Program-made: the position numbers and the translations under genes
From: Russula earlei
Taxonomy: Eukaryota > Basidiomycota > Agaricomycetes > Russulales > Russulaceae
Length of the DNA: 64,000 nt
Direction: 5' to 3'
Assembly: GCA_025769875.1 (NCBI GenBank)
Contig: JAGFNK010000115.1
Coordinates: 61,345 to 125,344 of the forward strand
In this document: one piece after another, positions 20,207-31,718 of the stretch
How the letters are laid out: each line of letters opens with the position of its first letter
Numbering within the stretch: the first letter of the stretch is position 1
The notes under the pieces: model-generated
What the model saw: the letters and a program-made list of their open reading frames with translations, nothing else
Told to the model about the DNA's origin: nothing
Database searches by the model: none

Positions 20207-22260
20207 CAAGCTAAGTTTTCTTACTCCATTCTGGAGATCAACCTCAAACTACCACCAAATCACTGGGTCCACATCCAACCTAGATTCTCACCAGATCTCC
20301 CCCAACACATTGTTGGAACTGCCACTTGGGACAGCTTCCACACCTTTCTCTGCTACATTACCACTAAAAACAACAAAGAACTACCTGTTGAATTCATCAA
20401 CAATCGCTGGTTTGAGCTACAACTCAGAAGAGGACAGCTCTACACCCATCAAGACCTAGAACTTATCAGGAACAGCCTTGGACTAGGCTACTGGAGGGAA
20501 GATGACCCTCTCTACAAACCCCTATCAGAATCAGAAGCCTCTTCTACAGAAGGCAATCCCCTTGAACCAGGAAGCACTACTGAACCCCAGACACTACCAA
20601 AAACCCCAGAACCACAGCTACCCTCCGAATCTCCCTGAATCAGAGACACAGGATCCTCTTGAAACCCAGGAACCCATCGAACCATTAGAACCCCAAACAC
20701 CCTCAGAATCCCCAGAACCCACTATGGCAGCACAAGTCCCACAAGCTGCTCCAGCCCCCCAAGTTGCCACACAGCCAGCCATGGCACCACAGGCCACCCA
20801 AGGAACCAATGGATCCCTTAGCAGCAAAGAGCCCACAGTCTTCACAGGGGAAAGAAACAAAACTAAAAGATTCATCATGGAGTTCAACCTTGTTACCGAG
20901 TGGTTTGGGGTCTGGAAGATGCCGGAACACCTGAACTATGGACTGCACCATTTGCATCATGTGTGCATCAGATCTTGATCGTTTATGTTCGTTGATATCT
21001 CGTTCGGAACGCGTTGATCGTATCTTTCTGAAGATGTATTGAAGAAGCAATGAATTGCATTGCTTCTGTCCCAGATGTTCCTGTACCACCATGTATGTTG
21101 CTTCCTTGATTAGGAAAGTACTTATGACACCAAGATTGTTTCTAGGGAAGCACTTAATGCTTCCATAAGCCGTGTTTTGCTTCTATAGCACCGACCAGTA
21201 CTACAGTAGCACAAACCTTATTCATGTAGGGCTATATAAGGCCCCCAGTTGTAACAGTTGAGCCCTAAGCTCGACTTAGTTTGCCAATCCCAAACAGTTG
21301 ACTCCTACCCCGTCTGCAGAGCCCCTCTAATCTTGTTGCCATACTCCAGAAGGACCTAACACTCCTTCCCCTCCACGAGTATTGCTTGCTTGACTCAAGC
21401 ATATCTGCATTGGTAGGACGTGTTCATAGACACGACCATTGATCTTATTTAAGGCCCTTTGGAGCCTTAACAAACCTTTACTGGGGACTCAACAACAACA
21501 AGGCAGTTATGAGGGACCCCTCTAAAAGGGTCATCTTAGCCCTCTCCTACATTCAAGGGGAAAAGGTAGAAGACTGGGTAAACTCACAAGTAATGACCCT
21601 TAGAGAAAAAATAACTAGGCCCAGAATCCTGTCAACCGAAATGACAAAGTCTTGTGGACCAATTTCGTCACTGATTTTACATTCAAATTCACCAACACAG
21701 CAGAAAAGGAAGATGCCCAGGCGGCTCTTGTCAAACTTGAAATGAAGGATTCCCTTGATGACTACATTTCCACCTTTGAACAACTTCTTACCAAAACAGG
21801 ATGGCCAGAGATGGACATAATCGCCATTGAGCTTCAAGAATGGGCTCAAAAGTGGACTCTACCATGCGATCTTAGACAGGGACACCTGGCCTACCACTCT
21901 CCAGGAATGGAAGGAGGAAGCCAGGAGACAACACTGACGATTTGTCACTATCAGGGAGAAACTCAAAGGAAAGAAGACTACACACTCCCCTTCAGAACAC
22001 AAGTCCCATCACCCTGACTGAATGCAAGTGGATGCCGCCAAGTCCAATTTTAAGAAACTCACTGAAGAAGAGAGAAAACAATTGGCAAAAGAAGGACATT
22101 GCTTCTGTTGCAGGGAGAAAGGCCACCTCAGCTAGGAATGCCCCAAAAATACGGTCTCCACCACTTCCAAGGCCTGCACCACCGAATCAACCCCAGAACC
22201 ACCTAAGGAAGAAGAACCAGCTTCCATGGTAGCACGCATGAAAGCCCTGCTGGCCAAGGA
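20186..22260 (+). pseudogene. Chromovirus gag
   Basis: Structural protein of the retrotransposon particle. It opens MATMPVTQAKFSYSILEINL, passes through a Pro/Glu/Thr-rich stretch, then the capsid region (KRFIMEFNL... RVILALSYIQGEKVEDWV, FTFKFTNTAEKEDAQAAL) and a zinc knuckle GHCFCCREKGHLS-x-EC near 22,090-22,140. Interrupted by a 582-bp solo LTR at 20891-21472; without it EFNLY/WGLNNNKAVM reads on in frame. An extra T inside CCC-T-GAA at 20635 shifts frame, and one knuckle codon is TAG. Non-functional here. Confidence 0.85.
20891..21472 (+). mobile_element. Solo LTR, family V, inside gag
   Basis: Starts TGTTACCGAG, ends CCTTAACA, flanked by the perfect 5-bp TSD AACCT (20886-20890, 21473-21477). 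Contains the TATA-like ctatataagg at about 21230. Removing it plus one TSD copy restores the gag frame. Confidence 0.9.
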
Positions 22261-22369
22261 ACAAGCCAAAATCTGGGATCTCATCCTCAAAGAGGATTTT
22301 CTCTAGGCCAAAGTGCGACAGTTGGCACAGAGGCCCAAATAGATACCATTGTCAACCATAAAGAAAACT

Positions 22370-25300
22370 CAATGAAAGTTCCTTTTATGCTAACAACCAA
22401 TGGAAAGATTGCCAGGCGCTCCTTGACAGCAGAGCAACCAAGAATTTCATCAGCCAAGGAATCGTGAAAATTTTACAAATCCCACTTCGGACCCTCAGAA
22501 CCCCCCGACCCATCATCAATGTGGATGGCACTAGTAATGAAGGAGGAGCACTAACCCATTATGCTCATATGGCTGTATGACATGGCCCCACCATGCAACT
22601 TCTCACCTTTTACATCACAAATTTGGGAGAAGATAGAATGATCCTCGGCTACCCCTTCCTAAAAGCATTAAACCCCCTTGTTAACTGGAGCACCGGCCGC
22701 CTAAAAAACCACCTGGGGGTCCTTCTTACCCCTGTACCTTTAGCCAACCCACCAAGGATCCTGGGTCGTATGAATTAGAACAACCACCATCCCCTCAGAA
22801 TATTCACACCACCAAAGGGTCTTCTCCAAAGAAGCAGCCAAACAACGCCCACCCAGTTGAGGAGAACTTGACTTCAGAATCACCTTGAAACCAGACGCCC
22901 CCAAATTCCTTGATTGCTGAACTTACCCCCTCCCCCAGAATGAAAAACAAGAACTATCAAGACAAATACAGGAAGACTTAGCTAAAGGTTTCATCAAAGA
23001 TGGTATCTCGGACTTTGTATCTCCAGTCTTCTTTGTCCAGAAAAAGGATGGCACTGCCCTGCAAATGGTAGTAGACTACCGAAAACTCAATAACACCACA
23101 ATCCCTGACTATCACGCCTTACCAAACATGGAAGAACAGTTGCACTGACTAAGGGGCAAAACCACCTTTAGCAAGTTTGACATCAGAGCAGGTTACAACA
23201 ACATCCTGATCCACCCAGAAGACCGACACAAAGGTGCCTTCAAAACTCAATTCGGCGCCTTTGTCCCTATGGTAATGGGCTTTGGCTTTACAAATGCCCC
23301 AGCAGCCTTCCAATGAGCAATGAACCACACTCTTCGACCCTGGCTTCTAAAGTACCCAGAAAACACCTGCAACTATCTGGATGATGTGGCAATAGCCACA
23401 GGGTCAGGAGAAGAACTCCTTCACTGACAAATCACACACAAGTTCCTCAACCTCCTTGAAAGAGACTCTTATTTTTTGAAGACATCCAAATGCACTGTTG
23501 AACAAAAAGAAATCGACTTTCTGGGCTTCTGAATCAACCAAGGGACCCTCAAGATCAACCCAGTCAAAATCAATGGCCTCAAAAACTGGCCAAGACCCCC
23601 CAATAATTTAAAACAAGTACAACAAATCATGGGCACCCTCAATTACCAATGACCATTTATCCAAGATTTCACTAAAATAGCTCGCCCCATTTTTTCTACG
23701 ATCAAGAAAGGAACCCCCTTCCTTTGGACCCCAGAAGCAACCACAGCCCTAGAAACCCTGATATCGGCAGTCTGCGATGACCCTGAACTCTACACTGCCA
23801 ACCCTGACCTCCCATATGAGTTAGAAATTGATGCCTCACAATTTGCCACCAGAGCGATCCTATTTCAGAAAGACCCAAGGGGAAAGAGAAAAATGACTGG
23901 CAATATGTCACATGCGTTCAACGAAGCAGAAAGGAACTACCTGGTTTGGAATAGGGAGTTCCTAGCCTTAATCCTTGCACTCCAACACTGGTGGTACCTA
24001 TTGGTCGGAACAAAACACCCCATCAAGATTTTTACTGATCATGCCAACCTTTCCCACTACTGACTCCCCCATAAGATTAATCAAAGAATTGCAGGTTATA
24101 TTTCCACATTGGCAGATTATCATTTTGAGATTCACCACAAACCCGGGACTTCTAATCGTGCAGATGCTCTCTCACAATGACCTGACCACAATGATGGGTC
24201 AGGAGATAACCAGAATATCATGGCACTCCCCAATAAACTCTTCATTCACACACTCCACACAGAAGATCTGTATGAACAAGTCTTAAAAGAACAAAAAAGC
24301 CAACTACTGGACCTACTCATGTGGAAGAGCAGACACAATTTACAAGAAGAAGATGGCGCACTGTTCAAAGATGGAAAATTGGTTGTGCCCTATCTAGAAC
24401 CCCTCTTACAAAAGATTCTGCACACATATCATGACAGCATCCTTGGTGGACACATGGGAAACACCCGAACCTTGTACTCAATTCAAGAGTCATTCTGGTG
24501 GCCTAAAATGGGTTATTTCGTCCAGGACTATATTTGGGGTTGCACCACTTGCCAAGCCAACAAATCTTCCACACACCCCACCCATCCCCCAGTTTACCCA
24601 ATTTCCCCTGAATTCCAAAAACCATTTCAAACTGTAGCCATCGACTGGATCGTTGACCTCCCCCTGTCAGAAGGAAACAATACCATCATGACCATCACTG
24701 ATCACAATTCCACCAAAGTGGCGATATTCATACCTTTCCATAAAGATATGGGAACTCTGGAAATGGCTAAATTATTTTTATGATATGCCTTCCCTTGGAC
24801 CAGGGTCCCCTCCAAAATCATCTCCAATCATGACTCCCGCTTCACCTCCGACTTATTCAAGGAAGTCTCTAGATGTTTGGGAATCAACCAAAACTTAAGT
24901 ACTGCTTACCACCCTCAAACCAATGGACAATCAGAAAGAACTAATCAAACCCTGGAAATGTATCTCTGCATCTACACCGGAGAGAAACAGGAAGAATGGG
25001 CACACTGGCTTCCTATAGCCCAGTACCATTTCAATGCTCACAAATCCACAACCACCAAACGGACCCCTTACAAGTTGCTCATCGGCTTTAACCCACAGGG
25101 ACTCGGCACCCAACTAAAGTCCAAATTCCCAGGAATTCAAGAATGCCTCCTGGCTCTAAAAGACATGCGAGAATCAGCCCAAGAAGCAATGAAAAAGGTG
25201 CAAAGCCCTGGATCAAAGAAACCAAATTCAAAGGATTTGAAGAAGGACAGAAGGTTTGGTTGGAAGGGACTAACTTAAAAACCCCCCATCAGTTTCAGAA

Positions 25301-25778
25301 GTTCCATCCTAAACAGTTCAGACCTTTTTTTATCGTCAAGAAAATTTCCCACATTGTCTACCAACTCGGCCTTCCCCCTCAATGGAGTATCCACAATGTC
25401 TTCCATGCCTCCCTTCTATCACCTGTCACTGAAACAGCCAAACATGGTCCTAACTTCCCTGAACCCCCCCCTGACCTCCTCTCAGGAGAATATGAGGTTG
25501 AGAAAATTACCACCCAATGTCTCCATAGGAACCGACTCCAGTACAGAGTCCAGTGGAAGGGGTACTCTGCAGCAGAAGACACCTGGGAACCCCTCTCAAA
25601 CCTTAAAAATGCCCAAGACGCCATCACCATCTTTCACCTACAACAACCCACCAAACTCCACAACATGTCTACCACTAACTTTAACCCCGCAGAATCTCAT
25701 CAATCAGACAAAGGTTTGGATGACTTAGAACACCAGTTTCAAACACTTATGATACAACAACGTACATTACTCTCCTGA
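22370..25778 (+). pseudogene. Chromovirus pol: protease, RT, RNase H, integrase, chromodomain
   Basis: Copies the element's RNA and integrates it. Protease motif has become LLDSRATKNF, where family members have DSG. RT runs from about 22,920 with KDGTALQMVVDYRKLN and catalytic YLDD at about 23,374. RNase H follows (LEIDASQFATRAIL). Integrase has the zinc-binding H/C residues (GGHMG... CTTC), a first catalytic Asp in AIDWIVDLP, a second site that reads SNHDSRF instead of the usual S-D, and NGQSERTNQTLE. A chromodomain (YEVEKITTQ... YRVQWKGYSAAEDTWEP, about 25,486-25,630) marks it as a chromovirus that targets heterochromatin. In-frame TGA codons occur at 23146, 23314, 23425, 23530, 23650, 24061, 24178, 24781 and 25776, and there is a frameshift near 25,200. 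Confidence 0.93.
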
Positions 25779-27264
25779 ATTAACTCACGTAACCCCCCTT
25801 CTTATTCAGTTAATGACCCCACTATCCCCAACCGTGGATATACCATTTTTAATTTAGCTGCCAGGGAACAACTCTTTTCCGGAATTCTCTCCCCTGGCGA
25901 CTTCCACGGCTTCCAACTTCTCATGATGGACCCCTGTTTTTCTGAGTTTCATCTACCCATGCAAAGGGCAGTACTTACAGACTTAGTATGGAACCATGTC
26001 ATATGATCAGTTCCCTTAAGTACCCCCACTCCTTCAGAGTGGTCGGCCTGGCACCACAAACATGCTACTTCTGCCTACTTTGCCTACAATACCCCCATGT
26101 CTTCCCTAGCTCCCTCTTCGTCCCCCCTGCCCATTCTTACCCCTTCCCCTACCATTAAACAAGAACCCCTCTCACCCGAAGTTATCCAACATATCATTGA
26201 CCAACGCACCTTCATTGTCCCAGACAAGGCTGAGCTCCAGGACCTTGCCACTACCCTCAACCCACTTGCCATCTGAGAAGGAACACCCTCACCAACCCCA
26301 ACCAAAGCAGACCCCACTCACCCTGGCCCCCCTTGGTTTGTTTATGAACCTTACACACATGTTCCCCCTTTTTACATTAATGTTAACAGGCAACGATGCC
26401 TGCTACTATACTTACGTATCGCTTTGTACAATGATGAACCCATGCTTCTAGGAACTATGGGTTGAGGAGAACCCGCTTACAGAGAAAAGCTCATTGCCCG
26501 GCCCATAATCTCTGCCCCCCATCCTTCCACCACTGCTTCTGACCTCCACCTCTTAATTGAGGACCACCCTTTCCACTTTGATGTCGCTCAGGCTCTTGAA
26601 AACCTCCACGACCCTGGTGCTCTTGCTGACATCTACTGCCTCCATATCAGCTCATTTCAGCTAAAGGTTCTAGAGGGCAAGTGTGTCTCTATCCAAGGGG
26701 CCCTAAATGTTCTTCAAGGACAACTTGCTGATAGACTTCACGAGATCCAGTCTCACACCAAGGAAACTGCCACTATCCGCAGTCATCTTCAAGCCAACAA
26801 CACCTCTGTCTGAGTCCATCACCAACTCGATAACCTGATGACCAATGGGGGTCTCACCCGCAGCACTGGGCCATATTACTCACTGGCAGGGAGCTATGAC
26901 CAAATTGAGGAGTTGAAAGAACCACCCACTCCTTCCTCTCCTCCACTACCCACTTGCCCTCCTCTCTCCCTGACCCCACCCCTCGAATACCTCCCTCATG
27001 TGGTTGACCAGTCCCAAAATGATGCCCCTACAGGATCACCCTCCCACTTCCCTCAAATGTTCTCTGACGACGCTAGCACCCCCAACACCCCTCTCACCCC
27101 TGCACATATGACCAAGGCGCAGCGCCATCAACTCCAAAAGTGACAACATGTTTGCAAACACTGTAACACCAGAGGGCACTGGAACAAGGACTGTAACAGA
27201 CCTCATACCAACTGTAGCAGTCAAGTGGACTGTATCCTCAGGAGAACTCACCAAAGTTACAGAG
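25779..27264 (+). pseudogene. Extra 3' ORF downstream of the chromodomain, with zinc knuckle
   Basis: The frame continues from pol through TGA codons at 25776, 26004, 26274, 26463, 26811 and 27141 and stays recognisably coding between them. Parts seen: a Pro-rich stretch, a probable coiled coil (VLQGQLADRLHEIQSHTKET at about 26,700-26,790), a Pro/Thr-rich stretch, and at the end a CCHC knuckle with spacing C-x2-C-x4-H-x4-C (CKHCNTRGHWNKDC). It occupies the place of env in retroviruses but has no signal peptide or transmembrane helix. Function unknown; a second nucleic-acid chaperone or accessory gag-like protein is one guess. The ORF is followed at once by a solo LTR. Confidence 0.7.
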
Positions 27265-27269
27265 GTTTC

Positions 27270-28097
27270 TGTCAAGACACATACTGCTGATCACTAGGGA
27301 CTCAGGAGCAGGTGGGCAAGGGTCAGAACAGATGGTACGCGGTGAAGGCGGCGTTGAACAAGAGGACAAGCCAAACGACAAGGAGGTACCAGATGGGGAC
27401 TGGTAGGTGTTGCAAGAGACAGAGGCGAAGGCTGGAGGCCAGTGTAGCGAGGGGCTTTAAACAAGGCGGTCATTGAAGAGTACCTTGAAGATGAGAGTAG
27501 ACTTTAAACTGAGCGGTCGTGGGGGAGTACCCAGGAGGATGAGAGTATCACAAATGGACAGTCTGATGACTGCCATGCTTCATTGGGGTTTATATACAGT
27601 GTACAGGGTCGATTACAAAGAACTGGGACTATTCTAGACTCTTTGGTACCATCCAATAGGACTACAGAGGCATAAACTTGCTTGTGTCAAGATTCAGGCT
27701 TACTGAGCGCATTACTGATCATTGTGGAGCGATGACATCATTATGATGTCACTGTGGAGTGCTTAGTGAGCCTATGAGGTCACTGTGGAGTTGCTCAGTC
27801 AGCCATGATGTCATTGGAGCCTTCATGACATCAGATGAGTTATGCAACAGTTTCTAAGAGTTTGTGCCACTGTTTCGGGTTCTTGGTGGCTGGGTGACCA
27901 TGTGGCTGCCACGCGATGATTACCCAATTAGAAAAATGGTGCCTGGTTGTGTTATAGTGCCTTTGCAATAGCGATATCTTGTACCACAGGAGGGGTAGCC
28001 CAGAAAATGGAAGGGAGTTGGCAATGCAAGGTGAGAGAGGTCTCTCTTGAGTGAAATAGGACAATCTATGGCCAGGACCTGGCCTTGGTTCATAACA
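27270..28097 (+). mobile_element. Solo LTR, family Z, copy 1
   Basis: 828 bp, TGTCAAGACA...TTCATAACA, flanked by the perfect TSD GTTTC (27265-27269, 28098-28102). Same family as 44431-45258 and 46152-46980. It sits between the extra ORF and the 3' LTR of the chromovirus. Confidence 0.93.
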
Positions 28098-28216
28098 GTT
28101 TCTGCCCCAGGGCAATAGGGTCCCAGAACCCATGGCCAGAGGTTGAAGGCGATGAACTCCATGAGTCAGGTCCCAAAACCAATTAGTTCAGAGAACTAAG
28201 CATGAGGGGGGCATGA

Positions 28217-29698
28217 TGTTGTGATCTACCCCTCTTTTGGTTTGTCCCTAAAAACCACTCCTTATTGTTCTTTACATTCACCCTGATCTCCTTGGTTACC
28301 GTTTCATCCCTTGATGTTGATGGTCCCTTATTGTTTCACCTTTTGTGTTTCATTTATTGTTCGAGCTCCTTTTGCTACTGGCTTAGTATTATCTATTGTT
28401 CCACATATGGTACTGTATAGCCTCACTAGATACAGTATTTAAGCACCTGTAGAAGCTGGGGAATGCCCCAAGCTTAGCATTGTCCCATTTCCTGTCGCAT
28501 CCCTTACCTTGTATGACTCTCTCAATCACAACTTGCTTGTGCTGGCCTATACTCTGCTTGACCTTAGCACACCTCAAGGAACCCTTGTGTTCCTCTTCCT
28601 CCTCTGCCTCTCTCTCATCATCCTCCTATTCTGTGAAACCAGGAGAACAACTCTGTCTGCAGACTGAGTCATTGTCTGACTGTCACGGTAACTAGCCATG
28701 TCAGTTCTCAAGCACAAAGACAAGTTGAGAGTATAAAGGTGTTCAAGAAACAGGCCGGTTCCCATGTATAAAGAGTAAGGATCCCTGCAGCGGTTGAAGT
28801 GTTTTATGCTAAACAGGTTATGGCCAATAGACCCTTCCTAGTACGACTTGGTCCGTTGAGAAGCTAGGGTAAGTTTGTAATGGGATAGACTAGGGCTGGT
28901 TCCACTAGCTATATGCGTTCAAGTCTGTCAGGGACCTTGAGCAATGCAGAGAGAGTAGAGGAAGGTAGGTCTTGAAGAAGGAGAGCTCTTCTCAGGGGAG
29001 TGAAGAGAGACTCTTAGGGAAGGAAGGGAAAGGCAAAGAGTAGATGGTAGATGGTGTGTGAAGAGTTGATGAAATGGAGAGGTGGATGTGGTTTGAGGAT
29101 TAAGAGCAAAGTGGGTTGCAGGAGAATATGTTTGGACAAGAGCAGGTTGGATTCTACAAGAGACCAAGCTTAGGGCTTTGGTCACAAAGTACTGAGCTTA
29201 TATATACAGGAGAAGTGCAGCAATAGCTGTGCTTTGACTGTGCTACTAGTATAGTAGGAGTCATAATAAGTAGGAGTCATAGAAATGAGGCCATGAATGA
29301 GTCAGAACCAAGTAACTGTGCTGCACAGTAGATGCGCAGCATTGCACAGTCGAAACTAAGAAGTAAATATAAATGGAAAGAGAACCAAACAAAGGGAAAG
29401 TAACAGCAATCCAGTGTTACCTGGATGTGTATGGATCACATGATATCACAGAAGGGATCACAAGACATAAGAGATCATGAGACCAGTAAGTAAAGGGACA
29501 TACGAAAGCAAGCAGTCCATAGCAAAAGGTAAGAAGTAAACATAGAAGGAAAATGGTGTAACACTGACTCAGCCTTGAGACACTAAACCTTTGATCCGGT
29601 CTCTCTGAGCTGGCCCCATTGAGCCCTTGAACCAAGTCACAGGGACTTGGCCCCACTGAATCCTGAGCTAATGCTCTTACAGCCACGATGCTGTAACA
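28217..29698 (+). repeat. Chromovirus 3' LTR, split by a solo LTR
   Basis: Matches the 5' LTR in two pieces, 28217-28680 and 29569-29698, with a 883-bp solo LTR between. Followed by TSD CTTAT. Differs from the 5' LTR mostly by transitions, several as reciprocal TG/CA pairs. Confidence 0.93.
28681..29563 (+). mobile_element. Solo LTR, family X, copy 1
   Basis: 883 bp, TGTCACGGTAAC...GGTGTAACA, flanked by TSD CTGAC (28676-28680, 29564-29568). The uninterrupted target is visible at 20070 in the 5' LTR, which confirms the insertion point. Confidence 0.95.
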
Positions 29699-29703
29699 CT
29701 TAT

Positions 29704-30525
29704 TCAGTCATCTGCAAAACAAAATTTCTTCTACGAACAAGTTGCAACCAGTGCTGATGGCAAAACAGTGGATGGCAACAAACATTACAAGTGCTACCAT
29801 GGCTTGTAGAAAATTCTGACAGTCACCAAAGCCATGAAATATAGTCTCAATGGTGGGTTCATTATATTTAGAGCAACACCATGTCTGATATACTGATAGG
29901 TTTGGTCAGTCACCTTAAACACCACTTCCCTGTGATGTACAGGCAGTATGAAGTACTCAAGGCATGCCCTGAGCCTCTGACTGTAGAGGAACTCAATATT
30001 GTGACTGGGAACACAAAACTCAATGCATCTGCAGCTGGGCAATATATTACGAAACTTGAGAAGGCATCATCAAATATTATGGAGGTTCTTCAGCAACAGC
30101 AACAGGAAGCATGTGCAACCATAAGTGGTTGATGGTCACCATTCACTTGGCTACTGGCTGACAATATACCTAAGGGTGAATTTGTCCAGGAAGAGTTTGA
30201 GAACCTCCTTGAAGAATGGATCATTGCATGTGACCAACCATTTCTTGAGGTTGACAAGCAGCCATTTTGTAAACTGCTTGAGTACATGTGTCGACCTTCA
30301 GCTAAGCTGGTGTGGATTCCCCAATGCACTTCAATACAAACAAGGATCATGAAGATGGGAGAAGATACTGTCAATAACATCAAAAAAATGTTTTCAGTAA
30401 ACTGTATCATTCATCCACTTCATCAATGCTAACATCTACAACAGGCACTCAAATCAAAGGTTGCCATTCTGCTTGATGCCTGGATGTCTAGCAATCAACA
30501 TGCTTTCTTTGCTATTGTGGCACAT
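29704..30525 (+). pseudogene. hAT transposase, BED-like finger and central part
   Basis: Continues the transposase after the chromovirus. A zinc-finger-like motif appears in NKHYKCYHG, followed by an intron (about 29850-29898) and the conserved segment HFPVMYRQYEVLKACPEP, then TKLNASAAGQYITKLEKAS. Further on, a Trp/Glu-rich block precedes the catalytic-fold strand VAILLDAWMSSNQHAFFAIV (the first acidic residue lies in LDAW). A TAG at 29807 and a TGA near 30130 interrupt it. The copia element cuts in at 30525 between AIVAH and YVMNDG. Confidence 0.85.
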
Positions 30526-30910
30526 TGTTGCGCAGCATAGAGTGCAGCTAACAGGCCAAGCAACCCACCTTAGAGGTTGTGCTAATGCTCAAGTGATATT
30601 GGGGTGTAGAGCGATGTGCATACTTGTCTACATGTATGGTATTTATACCTCTATGACCCAGGGCTGTTCCTAAGTCCAAAAGAGGTGACTACAGGTGTCC
30701 ACTATATCGTGCATTCAGTGACGCATGATGTGGAAACGTTATAGATGCAGCATAAGGCTGCATCTTGTGATAGATAGCATAGTATGTGTAACCCTATTGC
30801 CATAAGTGCATATACTAAAGTTCTGTCTAACATGTAACATCTATGAGCGGATCTTGAACCTTGTATGAAGGTCTTCGCCTTCTTTGATCTGTTTGGGTTC
30901 CGGTTCAACA
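30526..30910 (-). repeat. Copia 3' LTR
   Basis: 385 bp, near-identical to 41342-41726. Adjacent on its inner side is the polypurine tract. It breaks the hAT exon immediately after CACAT. Confidence 0.95.
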
Positions 30911-31012
30911 CTCCCCCTTGCTAAGTGCATCGGTAGATGCTGTGAGCATTTTCCCACATTCAGGGGTAGAACGTTAGTCCTAGTTGCTCCCTGAATTTGA
31001 GGAACTTGATGC

Positions 31013-31718
31013 TGTAGCGCGTCCGGCGACGTGCGAGTGAGATCGTAAGGCTGACCGGTCCAAGCAGAAAGAGTAGAGGAGGGGGGGAGAGGAGGAACAA
31101 GTGGTCGCGCGCAGTCGTTCTGGTTCAGGCAGAGGTGGACAGATGAGGGGGAAAAGATTCTGATTCCACTGGACTTCTCTTTTTTACTACAAGGTAGCTA
31201 GGTGTTTTATATACAAGAAGGGGAGTAGTAAGAGGGGGCATGTAATGAAAGGAAATGAGATGATGAAAGGAAGTAGAGTCTTGAAAGGCAATCGAGACCG
31301 GGCGAGGCGGTCTAGGCGATCGTGAAAGGCTCGACGCGGAAACGCGTCGTGTGTGCCGGAGCATGGGGTGCGTGCGCGTATGGCGATGGGTGGGCGATGC
31401 GGTCGTCCGGGTCTTGACGTCGGGTGTGAGATGGTAGGCGTGCTCGTGAGGTCGGTGCGTGGTCGGTGGCAAGGGCTGCAATGCGGTCGGTGGCGGACAG
31501 CCTGGCACGCAATCGTGTCTTGTGAGCGTTTGGCATACGCGTGGTTGGTAGAAAGGGCTTGAAGTTGGGCACAAGAGAGGTCGCGGGTGCGTGCGTGTGT
31601 GTGTGCAGCTGTTGGCAAGGGATGAAAGCGAGCTGAGGCAAGGGAGAGGATAGGCATCACGTCGTGTCGCGTCGCGTTTCCGCACATGATTTCGTGGCCA
31701 GCCATAATCCTCCTTACA
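31013..31718 (-). mobile_element. LTR-like insertion, family W, copy 2
   Basis: On the minus strand it starts TGTAAGG and ends GCGCTACA, and contains the family-W TATA-like core (tatataca). It interrupts the copia RNase H tail after FTKNLGRV; beyond it KFREQLGLTFYP reads to the stop. I found no clear TSD, so ends are approximate. Confidence 0.65.

Larger units (their letters stand above)
19612..29698 (+). mobile_element. Ty3/gypsy chromovirus with extra 3' ORF
   Basis: A full-length element flanked by the 5-bp TSD CTTAT (19607-19611 and 29699-29703). The LTRs are 595 bp (19612-20206) and its partner starting at 28217, split by a solo LTR. Native length without three nested solo LTRs is about 7.8 kb. 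Order: gag with CCHC knuckle, protease, RT, RNase H, integrase with chromodomain, then a further long ORF, then a purine tract (gaggggggcatga) before the 3' LTR. It carries at least 14 in-frame TGA codons and several frameshifts, so it is dead. The two LTRs differ at about 20 sites, many of them TG versus CA. Insertion was into an intron of the hAT transposase. Confidence 0.95.

Noticed and set aside
23146..27143. Possible reassignment of TGA to an amino acid
   Set aside because: MZT1 and other host genes end at TGA at the expected length, and host ORFs have no internal TGA. CpG decay explains the stops.
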